Positions 34,042 through 43,361 of a stretch of DNA of 64,000 nucleotides are shown here, in pieces. Source of the stretch: Ancylobacter radicis. GTDB taxonomy: Bacteria > Pseudomonadota > Alphaproteobacteria > Rhizobiales > Xanthobacteraceae. The DNA lies in NCBI RefSeq assembly GCF_018449475.1, contig NZ_JAHCQH010000017.1:186001-250000 (forward strand). Direction: 5' to 3'. Made by a program: the position numbers and the translations under genes. The notes beneath the pieces were generated by a model. It saw only the letters and a list, made by a program, of their open reading frames with translations. It ran no database searches and had not been told where the DNA came from. How positions within the stretch are numbered: position 1 is the first letter of the stretch; the number at the start of each line of letters is the position of its first letter.

Positions 34042-36428
34042 GCGGCGCCCCCTTCCGCAAGCTGGCGGGCGCGCGCGGCGAGCACGGCCTCGCGCACCCG
34101 GCGGGGCGTCATCGGCGAGACGGTGAGCTCGACGCCGAGATCGGCCAGCGCGTCATTGATGGCATTGCCAATGGCGGCGGGCGGGGCGATGGCGCCGCCC
34201 TCGCCAATGCCCTTCTGCCCGAAGCGGGTGTTGGGCGAGGGCGTTTCCATGTGCTGGATCCTCACCGGCGGCATCTCATTGGCGCCGGGCAGCAGATAAT
34301 CGGCGAAGGTCGAGGCGAGCGGCTGGCCGTTCTCGTCATAGACCATCTCCTCATAAAGCGCGGTACCGATGCCCTGCGCGGTGCCGCCATAGATCTGGCC
34401 GTCGACCACCATCGGGTTCAGCAGCACGCCGCCATCCTCGACGATGACGTAATCGAGGATCTCCACCTCGCCGGTCTCCGGCTCCACCGCGATGACGCAG
34501 GCATGGGTGGCATAGGAGAAGGTGCCGGTATCGACCACCGGCCGGTAGCCGGCGACGAGGTCGAGCCCGTCCGGGTCGGCATCGACAGGCAGGTTCTGCG
34601 GCGCGCGGTAGAAGGTGTGGGCGATCTCGCGGAAGGTGACGGAGCCGGACGGGCCGACGACCTTCGCGTCTTCGATCCGCACGGCATCGAGTGGCGCCTG
34701 AAGCAGATGCGCGCCGATGCGCTTGATGCGTTCGCCCAGCTTGTCGCAGGCGCTCGCCACCGCGCCGCCCGCCATCACGCCCGAGCGCGAGCCCCAGGTG
34801 CCGGTGGAATAGGGCGTCATCGCCGTGTCGCCATGCACGACATTCACCAGCTCCGGGTCGATGCCCAGCACCTCGCAGGCGATCTGCGCCAGCGTGGTCT
34901 CCATGGACTGACCGTGGCTCTGGTTGCCGACGCGCACCTCCAGCGTGCCGTCGGGCGTGAGGCGGGCGCCGCATTGCTCGAAGCCGGGCACCATGGGAAT
35001 GCCCCAGCCATGATAGACCGAGGTGCCGTGCGCGCCCTGCTCGCAATAGACGGCATAGCCGAGCCCGATGCGCCGCCCATCCGCCTCGCCCTGCTGCTGG
35101 CGGGCGCGCACCGCCGCATGGCCGATCATCTCATGCGCGCGGCGCAGGCTCTCGGGATAGTCGCCCATGTCGAAATCCTTGCCGGTGATGGACCGGAAAG
35201 GCATCTGGTCGGGCCGCACGAGATTGCGCAGCCGAACCTCATAGGGCTCAAGGCCGGCGGCGCGGGCCACCGCGTCGATCATCAGCTCCATCGCCGTGCA
35301 CACGCCGGTGCGGGCGACGCCGCGATAGGGCACGATGGGCGGCTTGTTGGAGCACACCGACAAAACGCGGGCGCGGTAGGCCGGCAAATTGTACGGGCCC
35401 GGCAGGTTGGAGACGACCTGCGCGCCCTCGAGGCAGGCCGAGAACGGGTAGACCGAATAGGCGCCGGCATCGACATGGGCGGAGGCCTCGAAGCCGAGCA
35501 AATGGCCGTCCGCATCCGCATAGGCGGTCATGATGTAATGGTGCTCGCGGCAATTGGCGGCGGCGATCAGGTGCTCGCGCCGGTCCTCCAGCCATTTGAT
35601 CGGCCGGTCGAGCTTGAGCGCCGCCCAGGCGCAGCACACTTCCTCGGGCTGAAGCAGCCCCTTCCAGCCGAAGCCGCCGCCGACATCGGGGGCGACGACG
35701 CGGATCTTGCGCTCGTCCAGCCCGAGACACTCGGCAAGGCCGGAGCGGACGATGTGCGGCATCTGCGTCGAGGTCCACAGATGAAGCTGCTCGGTGTGGC
35801 GCTCGGAGACGGCGATGCAGCCCTTGCCCTCCAGCGGCGCCATGCACTGCCGGCTGGTGCGCACCTCGCGCGTCACCTTGATCGGGGCATCCGCCAGCGC
35901 CTCGGAGAGGTTCTTCTCGGTCTGCGAGATCAGGAAGACATTGTCCGGCCAGTCCTCATGAATGCGCGCCGCCTCCGGGGTCGCCGCGCGCAGCATGTCG
36001 TAATTGGCGGGAAGCTCCTCATAGCCGACGCGGATTTCCTCGGCGAGATCCTCCGCCTCGGCCCGCGTTGGCGCCAGCACCATCACCACCGGCTCGCCGA
36101 CGAAGCGCACCTTGCCGCTCGCCAGCGAGGGCTGGGCGGAGACGCGGAAGCCCGGCAGGCCGGTCTTGGCGAGAATGTCCTTCACGCCCATCATGTCGTC
36201 ATGGGTGAAGGCGCGGCCCTTCAGATGGGCGGGGATATGGATGGCGGTGATGCGGGCATGGGCGAGGGTCGAGCGCACGAAAGCGACTTCGAGCTGGCCC
36301 GGAAATCGCATGTCGCCGATGAACCGCCCGCGCCCTTCCATGAGCCGGGCATCCTCCTTGCGCGGGAGGGAGGCGCCGACGCCGCGCGCCGGCTTTTCCC
36401 GCCCGTCAACCGCCTGCTGGCCGACCAT
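34038..36428 (-). CDS. Mo-hydroxylase large catalytic subunit L1 (CoxL-related)
   Basis: This 796-residue molybdopterin-cytosine-dinucleotide-type large subunit has GGGFGWKG (VAPDVGGGFGWKG near 262), an active-site loop reading VPYRGVARTG near 368, and the catalytic glutamate motif KGIGEGGAIAPP near 742. The true CO dehydrogenase signature AYRCSFR is absent, and the loop also departs from AYRGAGR of form II enzymes, so CO is an unlikely substrate; hydroxylation of a heterocycle or aldehyde is more likely. ATG 36428 has AGGGGCG upstream. It is the first gene of the operon with the FAD and fused subunits. Confidence 0.92.
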   Translation of the reverse strand: MVGQQAVDGREKPARGVGASLPRKEDARLMEGRGRFIGDMRFPGQLEVAFVRSTLAHARITAIHIPAHLKGRAFTHDDMMGVKDILAKTGLPGFRVSAQPSLASGKVRFVGEPVVMVLAPTRAEAEDLAEEIRVGYEELPANYDMLRAATPEAARIHEDWPDNVFLISQTEKNLSEALADAPIKVTREVRTSRQCMAPLEGKGCIAVSERHTEQLHLWTSTQMPHIVRSGLAECLGLDERKIRVVAPDVGGGFGWKGLLQPEEVCCAWAALKLDRPIKWLEDRREHLIAAANCREHHYIMTAYADADGHLLGFEASAHVDAGAYSVYPFSACLEGAQVVSNLPGPYNLPAYRARVLSVCSNKPPIVPYRGVARTGVCTAMELMIDAVARAAGLEPYEVRLRNLVRPDQMPFRSITGKDFDMGDYPESLRRAHEMIGHAAVRARQQQGEADGRRIGLGYAVYCEQGAHGTSVYHGWGIPMVPGFEQCGARLTPDGTLEVRVGNQSHGQSMETTLAQIACEVLGIDPELVNVVHGDTAMTPYSTGTWGSRSGVMAGGAVASACDKLGERIKRIGAHLLQAPLDAVRIEDAKVVGPSGSVTFREIAHTFYRAPQNLPVDADPDGLDLVAGYRPVVDTGTFSYATHACVIAVEPETGEVEILDYVIVEDGGVLLNPMVVDGQIYGGTAQGIGTALYEEMVYDENGQPLASTFADYLLPGANEMPPVRIQHMETPSPNTRFGQKGIGEGGAIAPPAAIGNAINDALADLGVELTVSPMTPRRVREAVLAARARQLAEGGAA

Positions 36429-36465
36429 GAACGCCCCTGACGACACCCGCCTCAAACCTCGCGTT

Positions 36466-36480
36466 GAAGATGCTATCTTC
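36466..36480. promoter_or_regulatory. GAAGAT-GCT-ATCTTC inverted repeat in the L1/L2 divergent region
   Basis: A perfect 6-bp inverted repeat with a 3-nt centre lies 38 bp before the L1 start, next to the AT-rich stretch 36480-36540 that must hold both divergent promoters. A TCGA-TAT-TCGA palindrome (36482-36492) follows directly. Candidate operator for joint control of both large-subunit genes. Confidence 0.45.
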
Positions 36481-36595
36481 TTCGATATTCGACATTATCG
36501 TACGTTATGTGCTGATGATTGCGCAAATAGAATGATTGGCAAGTGAGCACAATCATGCGATGCCTTTTTGCGCGGCAGAATGAGGGAGCGGCGCG

Positions 36596-38908
36596 ATGAA
36601 GTTCGGTCTGGGGCAGCCTTTCCGGCGGGTCGAGGATCTGCGGTTCATCACCGGCACCGGCCGCTTCACCGACGACATTCACTATGAGGGCGAGTTGTTC
36701 GCCGCCGTGGTGCGCGCGCCTGTCGCCCATGGCGTGCTGAACGGCGTCGATGTGAGCGCCGCGCGCGAGATGGAGGAGGTGCTGGCGGCGTACACCGCCG
36801 ATGACCTCGCCGCCGACGGCATCGGCTCGCTCCCCGTCATCATCGTGCTCGACCATGTGAATGGCGAGAAAATGCCCCTGCCCGCCCACACGCTGCTGGC
36901 CGGCGGCAAGGTGCGCTATCTCGGCGAGCCGGTCGCCTTTGTGGTGGCGACCAGCGCCCGCGCGGCGCAGGACGCGGCGGAAGCCGTGATGCTTGACATT
37001 GACGATTTGCCGGCCGTGGTCGAGCCCGCCGACGCGCTCGCCGAGGACGCGCCGGAGCTGTTCGCGGAAGCGCCGGGCAATCTCGCGCTGCACTGGCGGC
37101 TGGGCGAGATCGACGCGGCCGATGCCGCGCTCGACGCCTCGGCGCGGGTGGTGGAACTGGAGCTCATCAATAACCGCATCGTCGTCTCCTCGATGGAGCC
37201 ACGCAACGCCATCGGGCTGTATGATGCGGAAGCCGGCCAGTTCACGCTGGTGACGGGCAGCCAGGGCAGCCACATGATCCGCGACTTCATGTTCGAGGGC
37301 GTGTTCGGCCTGCCGGCCGACAGGCTGCGCGTCATCACCCCCGATGTCGGCGGCGGCTTCGGCATGAAGGCCATTCCCTATCCCGAACAGGCGCTGGTGC
37401 TCTATGCCGCGCGCAAGCTCGGCCGGCCGGTGCGCTGGCAGTCGAGCCGGGCGGAAGCCTTCCTGTCGGACACGCAGGGCCGCGACAACGCCTCAAAGGC
37501 GTGGCTCGGGCTCGATGCGGAGAACCGCTTCACCGCGCTGAAGGTGGAGACGCTGGCCAGCGCCGGCGGGGCGCTCTCGGCCTTCGGCGTCTATTGCCCG
37601 ACACTGTCCGGCCCGCCCATGGCGCCGGGCGTCTACAAGGTCCCGGTGGTGGCGACCGATGTGCGCATTGCTTACACCAATAACGCGCCGATCGACGCCT
37701 ATCGCGGCGCCGGGCGGCCGGAAGCGGCCTATCTGATCGAGCGGCTGGTCGACAAGGCGGCGCGCGAGATCGGCATCGGGCCGGACGCGCTGCGCGCGCT
37801 CAACATGATCCCGCCCGAGGAGATGCCGCACACCACGGCAACCGGCGTGACCTATGATTCCGGCGATTTCGTCCGGGTGATGCACAAGGCGATGGAGGCG
37901 GCCGACTGGGCCGGTTTTTCCGCGCGGCGGGCCGTGGCGGATGGAAAGCTCCGCGGCATCGGCCTCGCCTATTACATCGAGCGCACCGGCGTGCCCGGCA
38001 AGGAAGGGGCGCGGGTGGAGATCGCCACGGATGGCGCGGTGATCGTGCATGTCGGCACCCAGTCCACCGGCCAGGGCCACGAGACCACCTATGTGCAGAT
38101 GACCGCCGAGGCGCTGGGCCTCGACCCCGCCTGCATCACGGTGAAGACCGGCGATACCGACCATCCCATCCCCTCCGCCGGCGGCACGGTCGCCTCGCGC
38201 TCCATGGTGCATGGCGGCGGCGCGGTGAAGCTCGCCGCCGGGGCCTTGCTCGCCAAGGCAAGCCATGCGGCGGCCAAGCTGCTCGAGGTGAACGAGCGCG
38301 AGCTGGATTTCGACGACGGCCTGTTCCGCGTGCCCGGCACCAACCGGCATGTCGGCATCGTCGATGTCGCCGCCAAGGTCGGCGGGCTGGAGGGCATCGG
38401 CGATTTCGAGCAGATGATCGGCACCTTCCCCAATGGCGCGCATGTCTGCGAGGTCGCGGTGGACCCGGAGACGGGGTTCATCAAGGTCAAACGCTACACG
38501 GTGGTCGACGATTTCGGGCGCACGCTGAACCCGCTGGTGCTGTCCGGTCAGGTGCATGGCGGCATCGCGCAGGGGATCGGCCAGGCAATGACCGAGCGCA
38601 CCGTGTACGACCCCGAGACCGGGCAGCTGCTGTCCGGCTCGTTCATGGATTACGGCCTGCCGCGCGCCGACGACGTGCCGTTCTTCTCCGTGACGACGCA
38701 GAACACGCCCTGCACGACCAACCCGCTCGGCATCAAGGGCGCAGGGGAAGCCGGCGCCATCGGCGCCCCGCCCGCCTTCGTCAACGCCGTGGTGGACGCG
38801 CTGTCGGGCCTCGGCATCACCCATCTCGACATGCCGCTCACCCCGTCGCGGGTGTGGGAGGCGGTTCAGGCGGCGAAAGCCTTGGCGCGCCAGACGTCGT
38901 ATGATTAG
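36596..38908 (+). CDS. Mo-hydroxylase large catalytic subunit L2 (form II CoxL-like)
   Basis: The 770-residue large subunit has GGGFGMKA near 255, the form II loop AYRGAGRPEAAY near 367, QSTGQGHET near 490, and the catalytic glutamate motif IKGAGEAGAIGAPP near 714. The form I CO-oxidation signature AYRCSFR is missing. No small or FAD subunit gene follows it, so it must borrow partners: either the set at 32009-34041, or coxS/coxM at 14674-15974, which lack a large subunit. GAGGGAG precedes ATG 36596. It is divergent from L1 across 167 bp. Confidence 0.92.
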   Translation: MKFGLGQPFRRVEDLRFITGTGRFTDDIHYEGELFAAVVRAPVAHGVLNGVDVSAAREMEEVLAAYTADDLAADGIGSLPVIIVLDHVNGEKMPLPAHTLLAGGKVRYLGEPVAFVVATSARAAQDAAEAVMLDIDDLPAVVEPADALAEDAPELFAEAPGNLALHWRLGEIDAADAALDASARVVELELINNRIVVSSMEPRNAIGLYDAEAGQFTLVTGSQGSHMIRDFMFEGVFGLPADRLRVITPDVGGGFGMKAIPYPEQALVLYAARKLGRPVRWQSSRAEAFLSDTQGRDNASKAWLGLDAENRFTALKVETLASAGGALSAFGVYCPTLSGPPMAPGVYKVPVVATDVRIAYTNNAPIDAYRGAGRPEAAYLIERLVDKAAREIGIGPDALRALNMIPPEEMPHTTATGVTYDSGDFVRVMHKAMEAADWAGFSARRAVADGKLRGIGLAYYIERTGVPGKEGARVEIATDGAVIVHVGTQSTGQGHETTYVQMTAEALGLDPACITVKTGDTDHPIPSAGGTVASRSMVHGGGAVKLAAGALLAKASHAAAKLLEVNERELDFDDGLFRVPGTNRHVGIVDVAAKVGGLEGIGDFEQMIGTFPNGAHVCEVAVDPETGFIKVKRYTVVDDFGRTLNPLVLSGQVHGGIAQGIGQAMTERTVYDPETGQLLSGSFMDYGLPRADDVPFFSVTTQNTPCTTNPLGIKGAGEAGAIGAPPAFVNAVVDALSGLGITHLDMPLTPSRVWEAVQAAKALARQTSYD

Positions 38909-38938
38909 AGTTCTGACGTCTTTCGTTCGAACGCGTTG

Positions 38939-40321
38939 ATGAATCCGCCTGTGCCTGTCTCATCCGCGACATCGAGCGACACATCAGCCCTTGCCGCCGG
39001 CTCTCCCGACTTCGCGGCGCTCTGCCGGATCGCGCGGGATCTTCTGGATATGCCCTTCGCCTGCCTGTGGCAGGGCGACCATGTAGGGCTGGCCGGCAGC
39101 GACGACGGCACCTTCGGGCGCTCCGTCGCCGCCGCTCTTCAGACGGGCTTGCCGCCCGATGATCCCGCATCGCCCCTGCTCGTCCTCGGCGATACGCGGG
39201 ATGGCCCTGCCCTCGCTAAGCTGAGCGGGATCGCGGGAGAGGAGCGCGTGCGCTTTCTCGCCGTGCTGAAGGTCCCCGTACCCGCAGCTTGCCACCTCGA
39301 ACCCTGCCGCCTTGCCGTCTTCGACACGCGGCCGCGTGATTTCGACGCCGACCAGCGGCGGCGGCTGCTGGATCTCGGCACCCTCGCCGGTCAGGCCCTG
39401 CAGTTGAGCTGGCAGGCGGAGCTCGCCCGCCTGCAGGAGACGGAATTCCGCCTGCTGGCGGAGACCTCGACCGACACGATCGTGCGCGGCAATCTCGAGG
39501 GCATCCGCCTTTATATCTCGCCCTCCGTGCGCGCCCTGCTCGGTTATGAGCCGGAAGAGCTGATCGGCCATCGCGCGATCGACATCGTTCACCCGGATGA
39601 TCGTGAGAGCTTCGGCGCGCTCATGGCGGAGATCCGCGCGGGTAAGCTTGAGACCGGGGCTTCCGAGGTGCGTCAACGTCATAAGGACGGCCATTGGGTG
39701 TGGATGGAAGCCTCGGTCCGGCTCACCCACGACCCGGCCACGGGAGCCGCCAATGGCTATGTGGCTTCCGTGCGCGACATCCAGCGGCGCAAGCAGGCGG
39801 AAAGCCACCTCGAATATCTGGCGTCGCACGACACGCTCACCGGCCTCGCCAACCGTGCGGTCTTCGACAGGCGGCTGGCGGAGGCCGTCCTCCAGGCGCA
39901 GCGGGATGGACGCCGCTTCGCCCTTTTCTGCATGGACATCGACGGCTTCAAGCGCATCAACGACACGTTCGGCCATCAGGCCGGGGATGCCGTGTTGCGC
40001 GAAGCCGCGCGGCGGTTTCAGGCCGCCATAGGGGACGACGACACCGCGGTCCGGTTGGGCGGCGATGAATTCGCCTTGATACGGATGCTGGACAACACCG
40101 ACGCCGCCGTCTCGGTGACCACGATGGCAGGGCGTCTGATCGATGCGATGGCGCGTCCGATCCTGTTCCGGGCACATGAGATTCAGGCCACGCTCAGCAT
40201 AGGCATCGCGCTGGCCCCGCAGGACGGGTTGGATGTCGATCAGATCCTCTCGGCAGCGGACCGCGCGCTTTATGCCGCCAAACTCGGTGGCCGCAACACG
40301 TACCGTTTTGCCTCCCGCTGA
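38939..40321 (+). CDS. GAF-PAS-GGDEF diguanylate cyclase
   Basis: The 460-residue soluble sensor has a GAF-like region at about 25-160, a PAS domain at about 165-290 (TEFRLLAETSTDTIVRGNLEG, VHPDDRESFGALM, HKDGHWVWMEAS), and a GGDEF domain at about 300-460 with LTGLANRAVFDRRL, CMDIDGFKRINDTFGHQAGD and the intact active site LGGDEFAL. It should make cyclic di-GMP in response to an unknown cue. There is no membrane segment. ATG 38939 follows an in-frame TTG at 38936. It lies 30 bp after L2 and may share its transcript. Confidence 0.9.
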   Translation: MNPPVPVSSATSSDTSALAAGSPDFAALCRIARDLLDMPFACLWQGDHVGLAGSDDGTFGRSVAAALQTGLPPDDPASPLLVLGDTRDGPALAKLSGIAGEERVRFLAVLKVPVPAACHLEPCRLAVFDTRPRDFDADQRRRLLDLGTLAGQALQLSWQAELARLQETEFRLLAETSTDTIVRGNLEGIRLYISPSVRALLGYEPEELIGHRAIDIVHPDDRESFGALMAEIRAGKLETGASEVRQRHKDGHWVWMEASVRLTHDPATGAANGYVASVRDIQRRKQAESHLEYLASHDTLTGLANRAVFDRRLAEAVLQAQRDGRRFALFCMDIDGFKRINDTFGHQAGDAVLREAARRFQAAIGDDDTAVRLGGDEFALIRMLDNTDAAVSVTTMAGRLIDAMARPILFRAHEIQATLSIGIALAPQDGLDVDQILSAADRALYAAKLGGRNTYRFASR

Positions 40322-40361
40322 GCCCCCCCAGGCCACAGGGTCGCGTGCCCAGGCCCTTTGG

Positions 40362-41096
40362 CTACGGCACCTCCGGCCGTGTCGCTTCCTCCGGCCACCA
40401 GCCATCGTCGCGCAGGGTGAAGCGGGGGCAGCCATAGGCGGCGCGGATGGTCTCGGGCGGGAGGACATCCGCCATCGCCGAGACCCAGCGATTGGTCTGC
40501 TTCATCGCCACTACCATGCCGGCGATCTGCGCCCCGGCGCGGGCCATCAGCCGGCAGGCGGCGATGGCGGTGGCGCCGGTGGAGATGGCGTCGTCGACCA
40601 GCACCACGCGCCGGCCCTCGACCAGCGGCAGCAGGTTCGGGTCGAGCCGCAGCCGCTTGCCGGCCTCCGGCGAGGTGATGGAGGAGACCGGCTCGGAGAG
40701 CGCGTCGGCGTACCAGAACTTGCGGGAATAGCCGAGCGGCACATAGCGCGTCTGGCCGAGCCGCTCCGCCACCAGCGCGGCGAAGGACAGGCCGAGCGTC
40801 GGCAGGCCGGCGATTACCTGCGCCCCCAGCCCCTGCGCCTCCTCCGCCATCGCGTCAGCCAGAGCGGCGACCACCTGATGCGATGCCTGATTGGCGATCA
40901 GCGAGGCCACCGCGTGGGCCGCAACGGCGTGGGGGCTGCCCGGCAGGCGGCGCAGCGGCAGGACGAGGACGCGCCCATCCGGCAGCGTCACCGGATAGCC
41001 GAACCGGTAGGGCGGCGCGGCGGAGACGCCGTGCGGTACGGCGGGGTGCAGTTCCTGCCAATAGGCCAGCGTGGATTCGGTGAAGTCGTCAGACAC
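40362..41096 (-). CDS. Phosphoribosyltransferase family protein
   Basis: The 244-residue type I PRTase has the PRPP-binding motif RRVVLVDDAISTGATAIAA near 165 and a preceding LGYSRKFWYADALSEPVSSIT segment that could be the flexible loop. Purine or pyrimidine base salvage is the family role; the base is unknown. It is the last gene of the minus-strand run, 116 bp (including a palindromic repeat) after the GMC gene, so it may be functionally separate. Confidence 0.8.
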   Translation of the reverse strand: MSDDFTESTLAYWQELHPAVPHGVSAAPPYRFGYPVTLPDGRVLVLPLRRLPGSPHAVAAHAVASLIANQASHQVVAALADAMAEEAQGLGAQVIAGLPTLGLSFAALVAERLGQTRYVPLGYSRKFWYADALSEPVSSITSPEAGKRLRLDPNLLPLVEGRRVVLVDDAISTGATAIAACRLMARAGAQIAGMVVAMKQTNRWVSAMADVLPPETIRAAYGCPRFTLRDDGWWPEEATRPEVP

Positions 41097-41110
41097 GCGC
41101 AGCGGCCTTT

Positions 41111-41198
41111 CCTGTCATCCGGTGGAGCGGCGATGGCCGGGGCGCTCTCTATCCTGCCGACGCTCCCGGATCGGCCTTTGGCCGTCCGGGATGACGGG
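41111..41198. repeat. Palindromic intergenic element
   Basis: GTCATCC (41114-41120) and GGATGAC (41189-41195) form the ends. Inside is CCCGGA-t-CGGCC-ttt-GGCCG-t-CCGGG (41165-41190). It lies between the GMC dehydrogenase and phosphoribosyltransferase genes. It is related by its GTCATCC ends to the elements at 45208 and 46370. Confidence 0.6.
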
Positions 41199-41212
41199 CG
41201 GGATGCGCCGCC

Positions 41213-42775
41213 TCACAGCTCCCCGGCGGCCATCTGGCGAGCCATGAAGTCGGCCTGCCTTATGGCCAGCGCGACGATGGTCAGGGTCGGGTTGCAGGCG
41301 CCGCCGGTGGCGAAGTTGGAGCCGTCGGCGATGAACAGGTTCGGCACCTCCCACGCCCGGCAATTGCCGTCGAGCACGCCGTCCTCGGCCTTGGCCGCCA
41401 TGCGGTTCGAGCCGAGATTGTGGCTCGCCGGATAAGCGGGCGCCTCGACCGAACGCTTCGCGCCCGCTGCCTTGTGGATCGAGGTCAGTACCTTGTAGCC
41501 GTGGCTGCGCATCTTCAAATCGTTCGGGTGGTCGTCATAATGGATGTTGGCGACCGGCACGCCATAGGCATCCAGTTCGTCGGTCAGGGTGATGCGGTTG
41601 TCGGCCTGCGGCATGTCCTCGCCGGACATGAAGATGCCGGCCATGTTGGCGTATTGCTCGATCACCGAGGCGAAGTCGCGGCCCCACCAGCCCGGCTCCA
41701 TGAAGGCGGCGGTGGTCGGCAAGCCCATCGAGTTCATCTCGATATAGAAGCCGCCAGCATAGCCGCGCGCGGGATCGTGGCGCACGAAATCGTCGATCAT
41801 GCCGCCCATGATCTCGCCGCGATGCATGTGGACCGGCTTGTCGAAGGTCGACCAGACCGTCTGGATGAGATGGCGCAGATAATGCCGGCCGACATGGCCA
41901 TAGCCATTGGCGAGACCGTCGGGGAAACGCGCGCTCTTCGAGTGCAGCAGCAGGCGCGAGGATTCCACGCAATTGCCGGCCAGCACCACGGCGCGGGCCT
42001 TCTGCCGGTGGGTGACGCCCTCGGCATCGACATAGAGCACGGCGGACGCCTTGCCGGCGGCGTCATGCTCGATGAACACGGCGCGGGACTGCGCGCGCAG
42101 TTCCAGCTTGCCGGTGGCGAGGCCCTTGGGGAGCTCGACATTCAGCGTCGACCAGCGCGCGCCGGTCTTGTCGCCGGTGATGGTGAAACCGTCCTGAATG
42201 GTGGCCGGGCGGCCATCATAGGGGATGGTGTTGATGGCGTGGCGACCGGTGGTGACGTTGAGCCCCAGCGCGGTGGCGCCGGCATGCATCACCTTGAAAT
42301 TGTTGTTCGCCGGCAGGGCGGGCAAGCCATTGGTGCGGGTGACGCCCATCTTGGCTTCGGCGAGGTCGTAATAGGGGTTCAGCTCGTCCAGCGTGATCGG
42401 CCAGTCGATCAGCGTGGTGCCGGGGATCTCGCCATAGACGGTGCGGGCGCGCAGCTCGTCGGCGATGAAGCGGTAGCAGCAGGCGGACCAGTGCGTGGTC
42501 GTGCCGCCGACCACCTGACAGCTCCAGCTCGGGGTCAGCGGATGATCCTTGGCGACGCGCCAAGTGCCGGACGAGGTGCGCTTGTCGAGCCAGGACAGCA
42601 TCTCGTAGCCGCCCCATTCGTCATTGACGAAATCCTCGGCGGTCAGGTGCTTGCCGGCTTCCAGCAGCACCACGTCAATGCCGCGCCGGGCGAGCTCATG
42701 GGCGAGCGTGCCGCCGCCGGCGCCCGAACCGATAATGACAACGACGCCATCGTCGTCGAGGGAATAGGCGGTCAT
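41213..42775 (-). CDS. GMC family FAD-dependent oxidoreductase (sugar/alcohol dehydrogenase type)
   Basis: The 520-residue flavoprotein has the ADP-binding motif VVVIIGSGAGGGTLAHELARRG near 12, and C-terminal ASHNLGSNRM and NLFIADGSNFATGGACNPTLTIVALAIR, the catalytic His/Asn region of membrane-associated GMC dehydrogenases. Such enzymes oxidise sugars, polyols or sugar acids with a small subunit and a cytochrome c. The small subunit is encoded immediately upstream (gap 39 nt) and no cytochrome gene is nearby. GGAG 8 nt before ATG 42775 decides the start. Confidence 0.9.
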   Translation of the reverse strand: MTAYSLDDDGVVVIIGSGAGGGTLAHELARRGIDVVLLEAGKHLTAEDFVNDEWGGYEMLSWLDKRTSSGTWRVAKDHPLTPSWSCQVVGGTTTHWSACCYRFIADELRARTVYGEIPGTTLIDWPITLDELNPYYDLAEAKMGVTRTNGLPALPANNNFKVMHAGATALGLNVTTGRHAINTIPYDGRPATIQDGFTITGDKTGARWSTLNVELPKGLATGKLELRAQSRAVFIEHDAAGKASAVLYVDAEGVTHRQKARAVVLAGNCVESSRLLLHSKSARFPDGLANGYGHVGRHYLRHLIQTVWSTFDKPVHMHRGEIMGGMIDDFVRHDPARGYAGGFYIEMNSMGLPTTAAFMEPGWWGRDFASVIEQYANMAGIFMSGEDMPQADNRITLTDELDAYGVPVANIHYDDHPNDLKMRSHGYKVLTSIHKAAGAKRSVEAPAYPASHNLGSNRMAAKAEDGVLDGNCRAWEVPNLFIADGSNFATGGACNPTLTIVALAIRQADFMARQMAAGEL

Positions 42776-42814
42776 AGGGGTCACTCCGGGAAACGGGAAA
42801 GGGCTGCCGAGGGA

Positions 42815-43312
42815 TCAGACGCCAGCGGGCGGATCGGGCAGCCAGTCGAGATCGTTGAAGCCACGGTTGACGTAGCCGCCGAGATGGACCGAGGCGCCCT
42901 CATAGCCAAAGGCCTGCCACACCTCGACATCGTCATAGAGGAAGCGCACGGCCGAGCGCTGGACGAGGCGGAACGGCGCGCTCGCCTCCAGCGTCTTCAG
43001 CACCTGCACGCGGTAGCCTTCCGACAGCTCGCGGAACGGCAGCGGCAGGGCGCTGTCGGCCATGTCGATGAACTCGGCGAACACCTGCGCCGCCGCCGGG
43101 GCCTTGCTGGCCATGGCGTCGAAATGGAACACGGTGCGGCGGTAGATGCGCTCGGGCAGCCCGTCATGCGGGTAGAGCGTGCGCACCACCGCGACCAGCG
43201 TCTCCGCCGCCTGGGCATCGAACAGGGAGAGCGCGCCGACCCAGCTCGCATCCTCCGGCAGGGCGACGGGCGGGGGGAGCTTGGGGTCTTTATGGGCCGT
43301 GATAGCGGACAT
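42815..43312 (-). CDS. Gluconate 2-dehydrogenase subunit 3 family protein
   Basis: The 165-residue partner of the downstream GMC flavoprotein has LSLFDAQAAETLVAVVRTLYPHDGLPERIYRRTVFHFD, typical of the small (gamma) subunit of membrane-bound sugar dehydrogenases. The usual twin-arginine signal that exports the complex is missing, so this pair may stay in the cytoplasm. It is 49 nt downstream of the formamidase-like gene. Confidence 0.8.
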   Translation of the reverse strand: MSAITAHKDPKLPPPVALPEDASWVGALSLFDAQAAETLVAVVRTLYPHDGLPERIYRRTVFHFDAMASKAPAAAQVFAEFIDMADSALPLPFRELSEGYRVQVLKTLEASAPFRLVQRSAVRFLYDDVEVWQAFGYEGASVHLGGYVNRGFNDLDWLPDPPAGV

Positions 43313-43361
43313 CGGATGGCTCCGAACTTCAACGTTTCGAGGAAGGCTCAGCGGCAGGATC

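Noticed and set aside
34251-36440. Plus-strand open frame of about 730 codons opposite L1
   Set aside because: Antisense artefact of high GC at third positions; L1 carries all Mo-hydroxylase motifs.
34038-38908. Aerobic CO oxidation by a genuine form I CO dehydrogenase
   Set aside because: Neither large subunit has the AYRCSFR loop that marks CO-oxidising form I enzymes.
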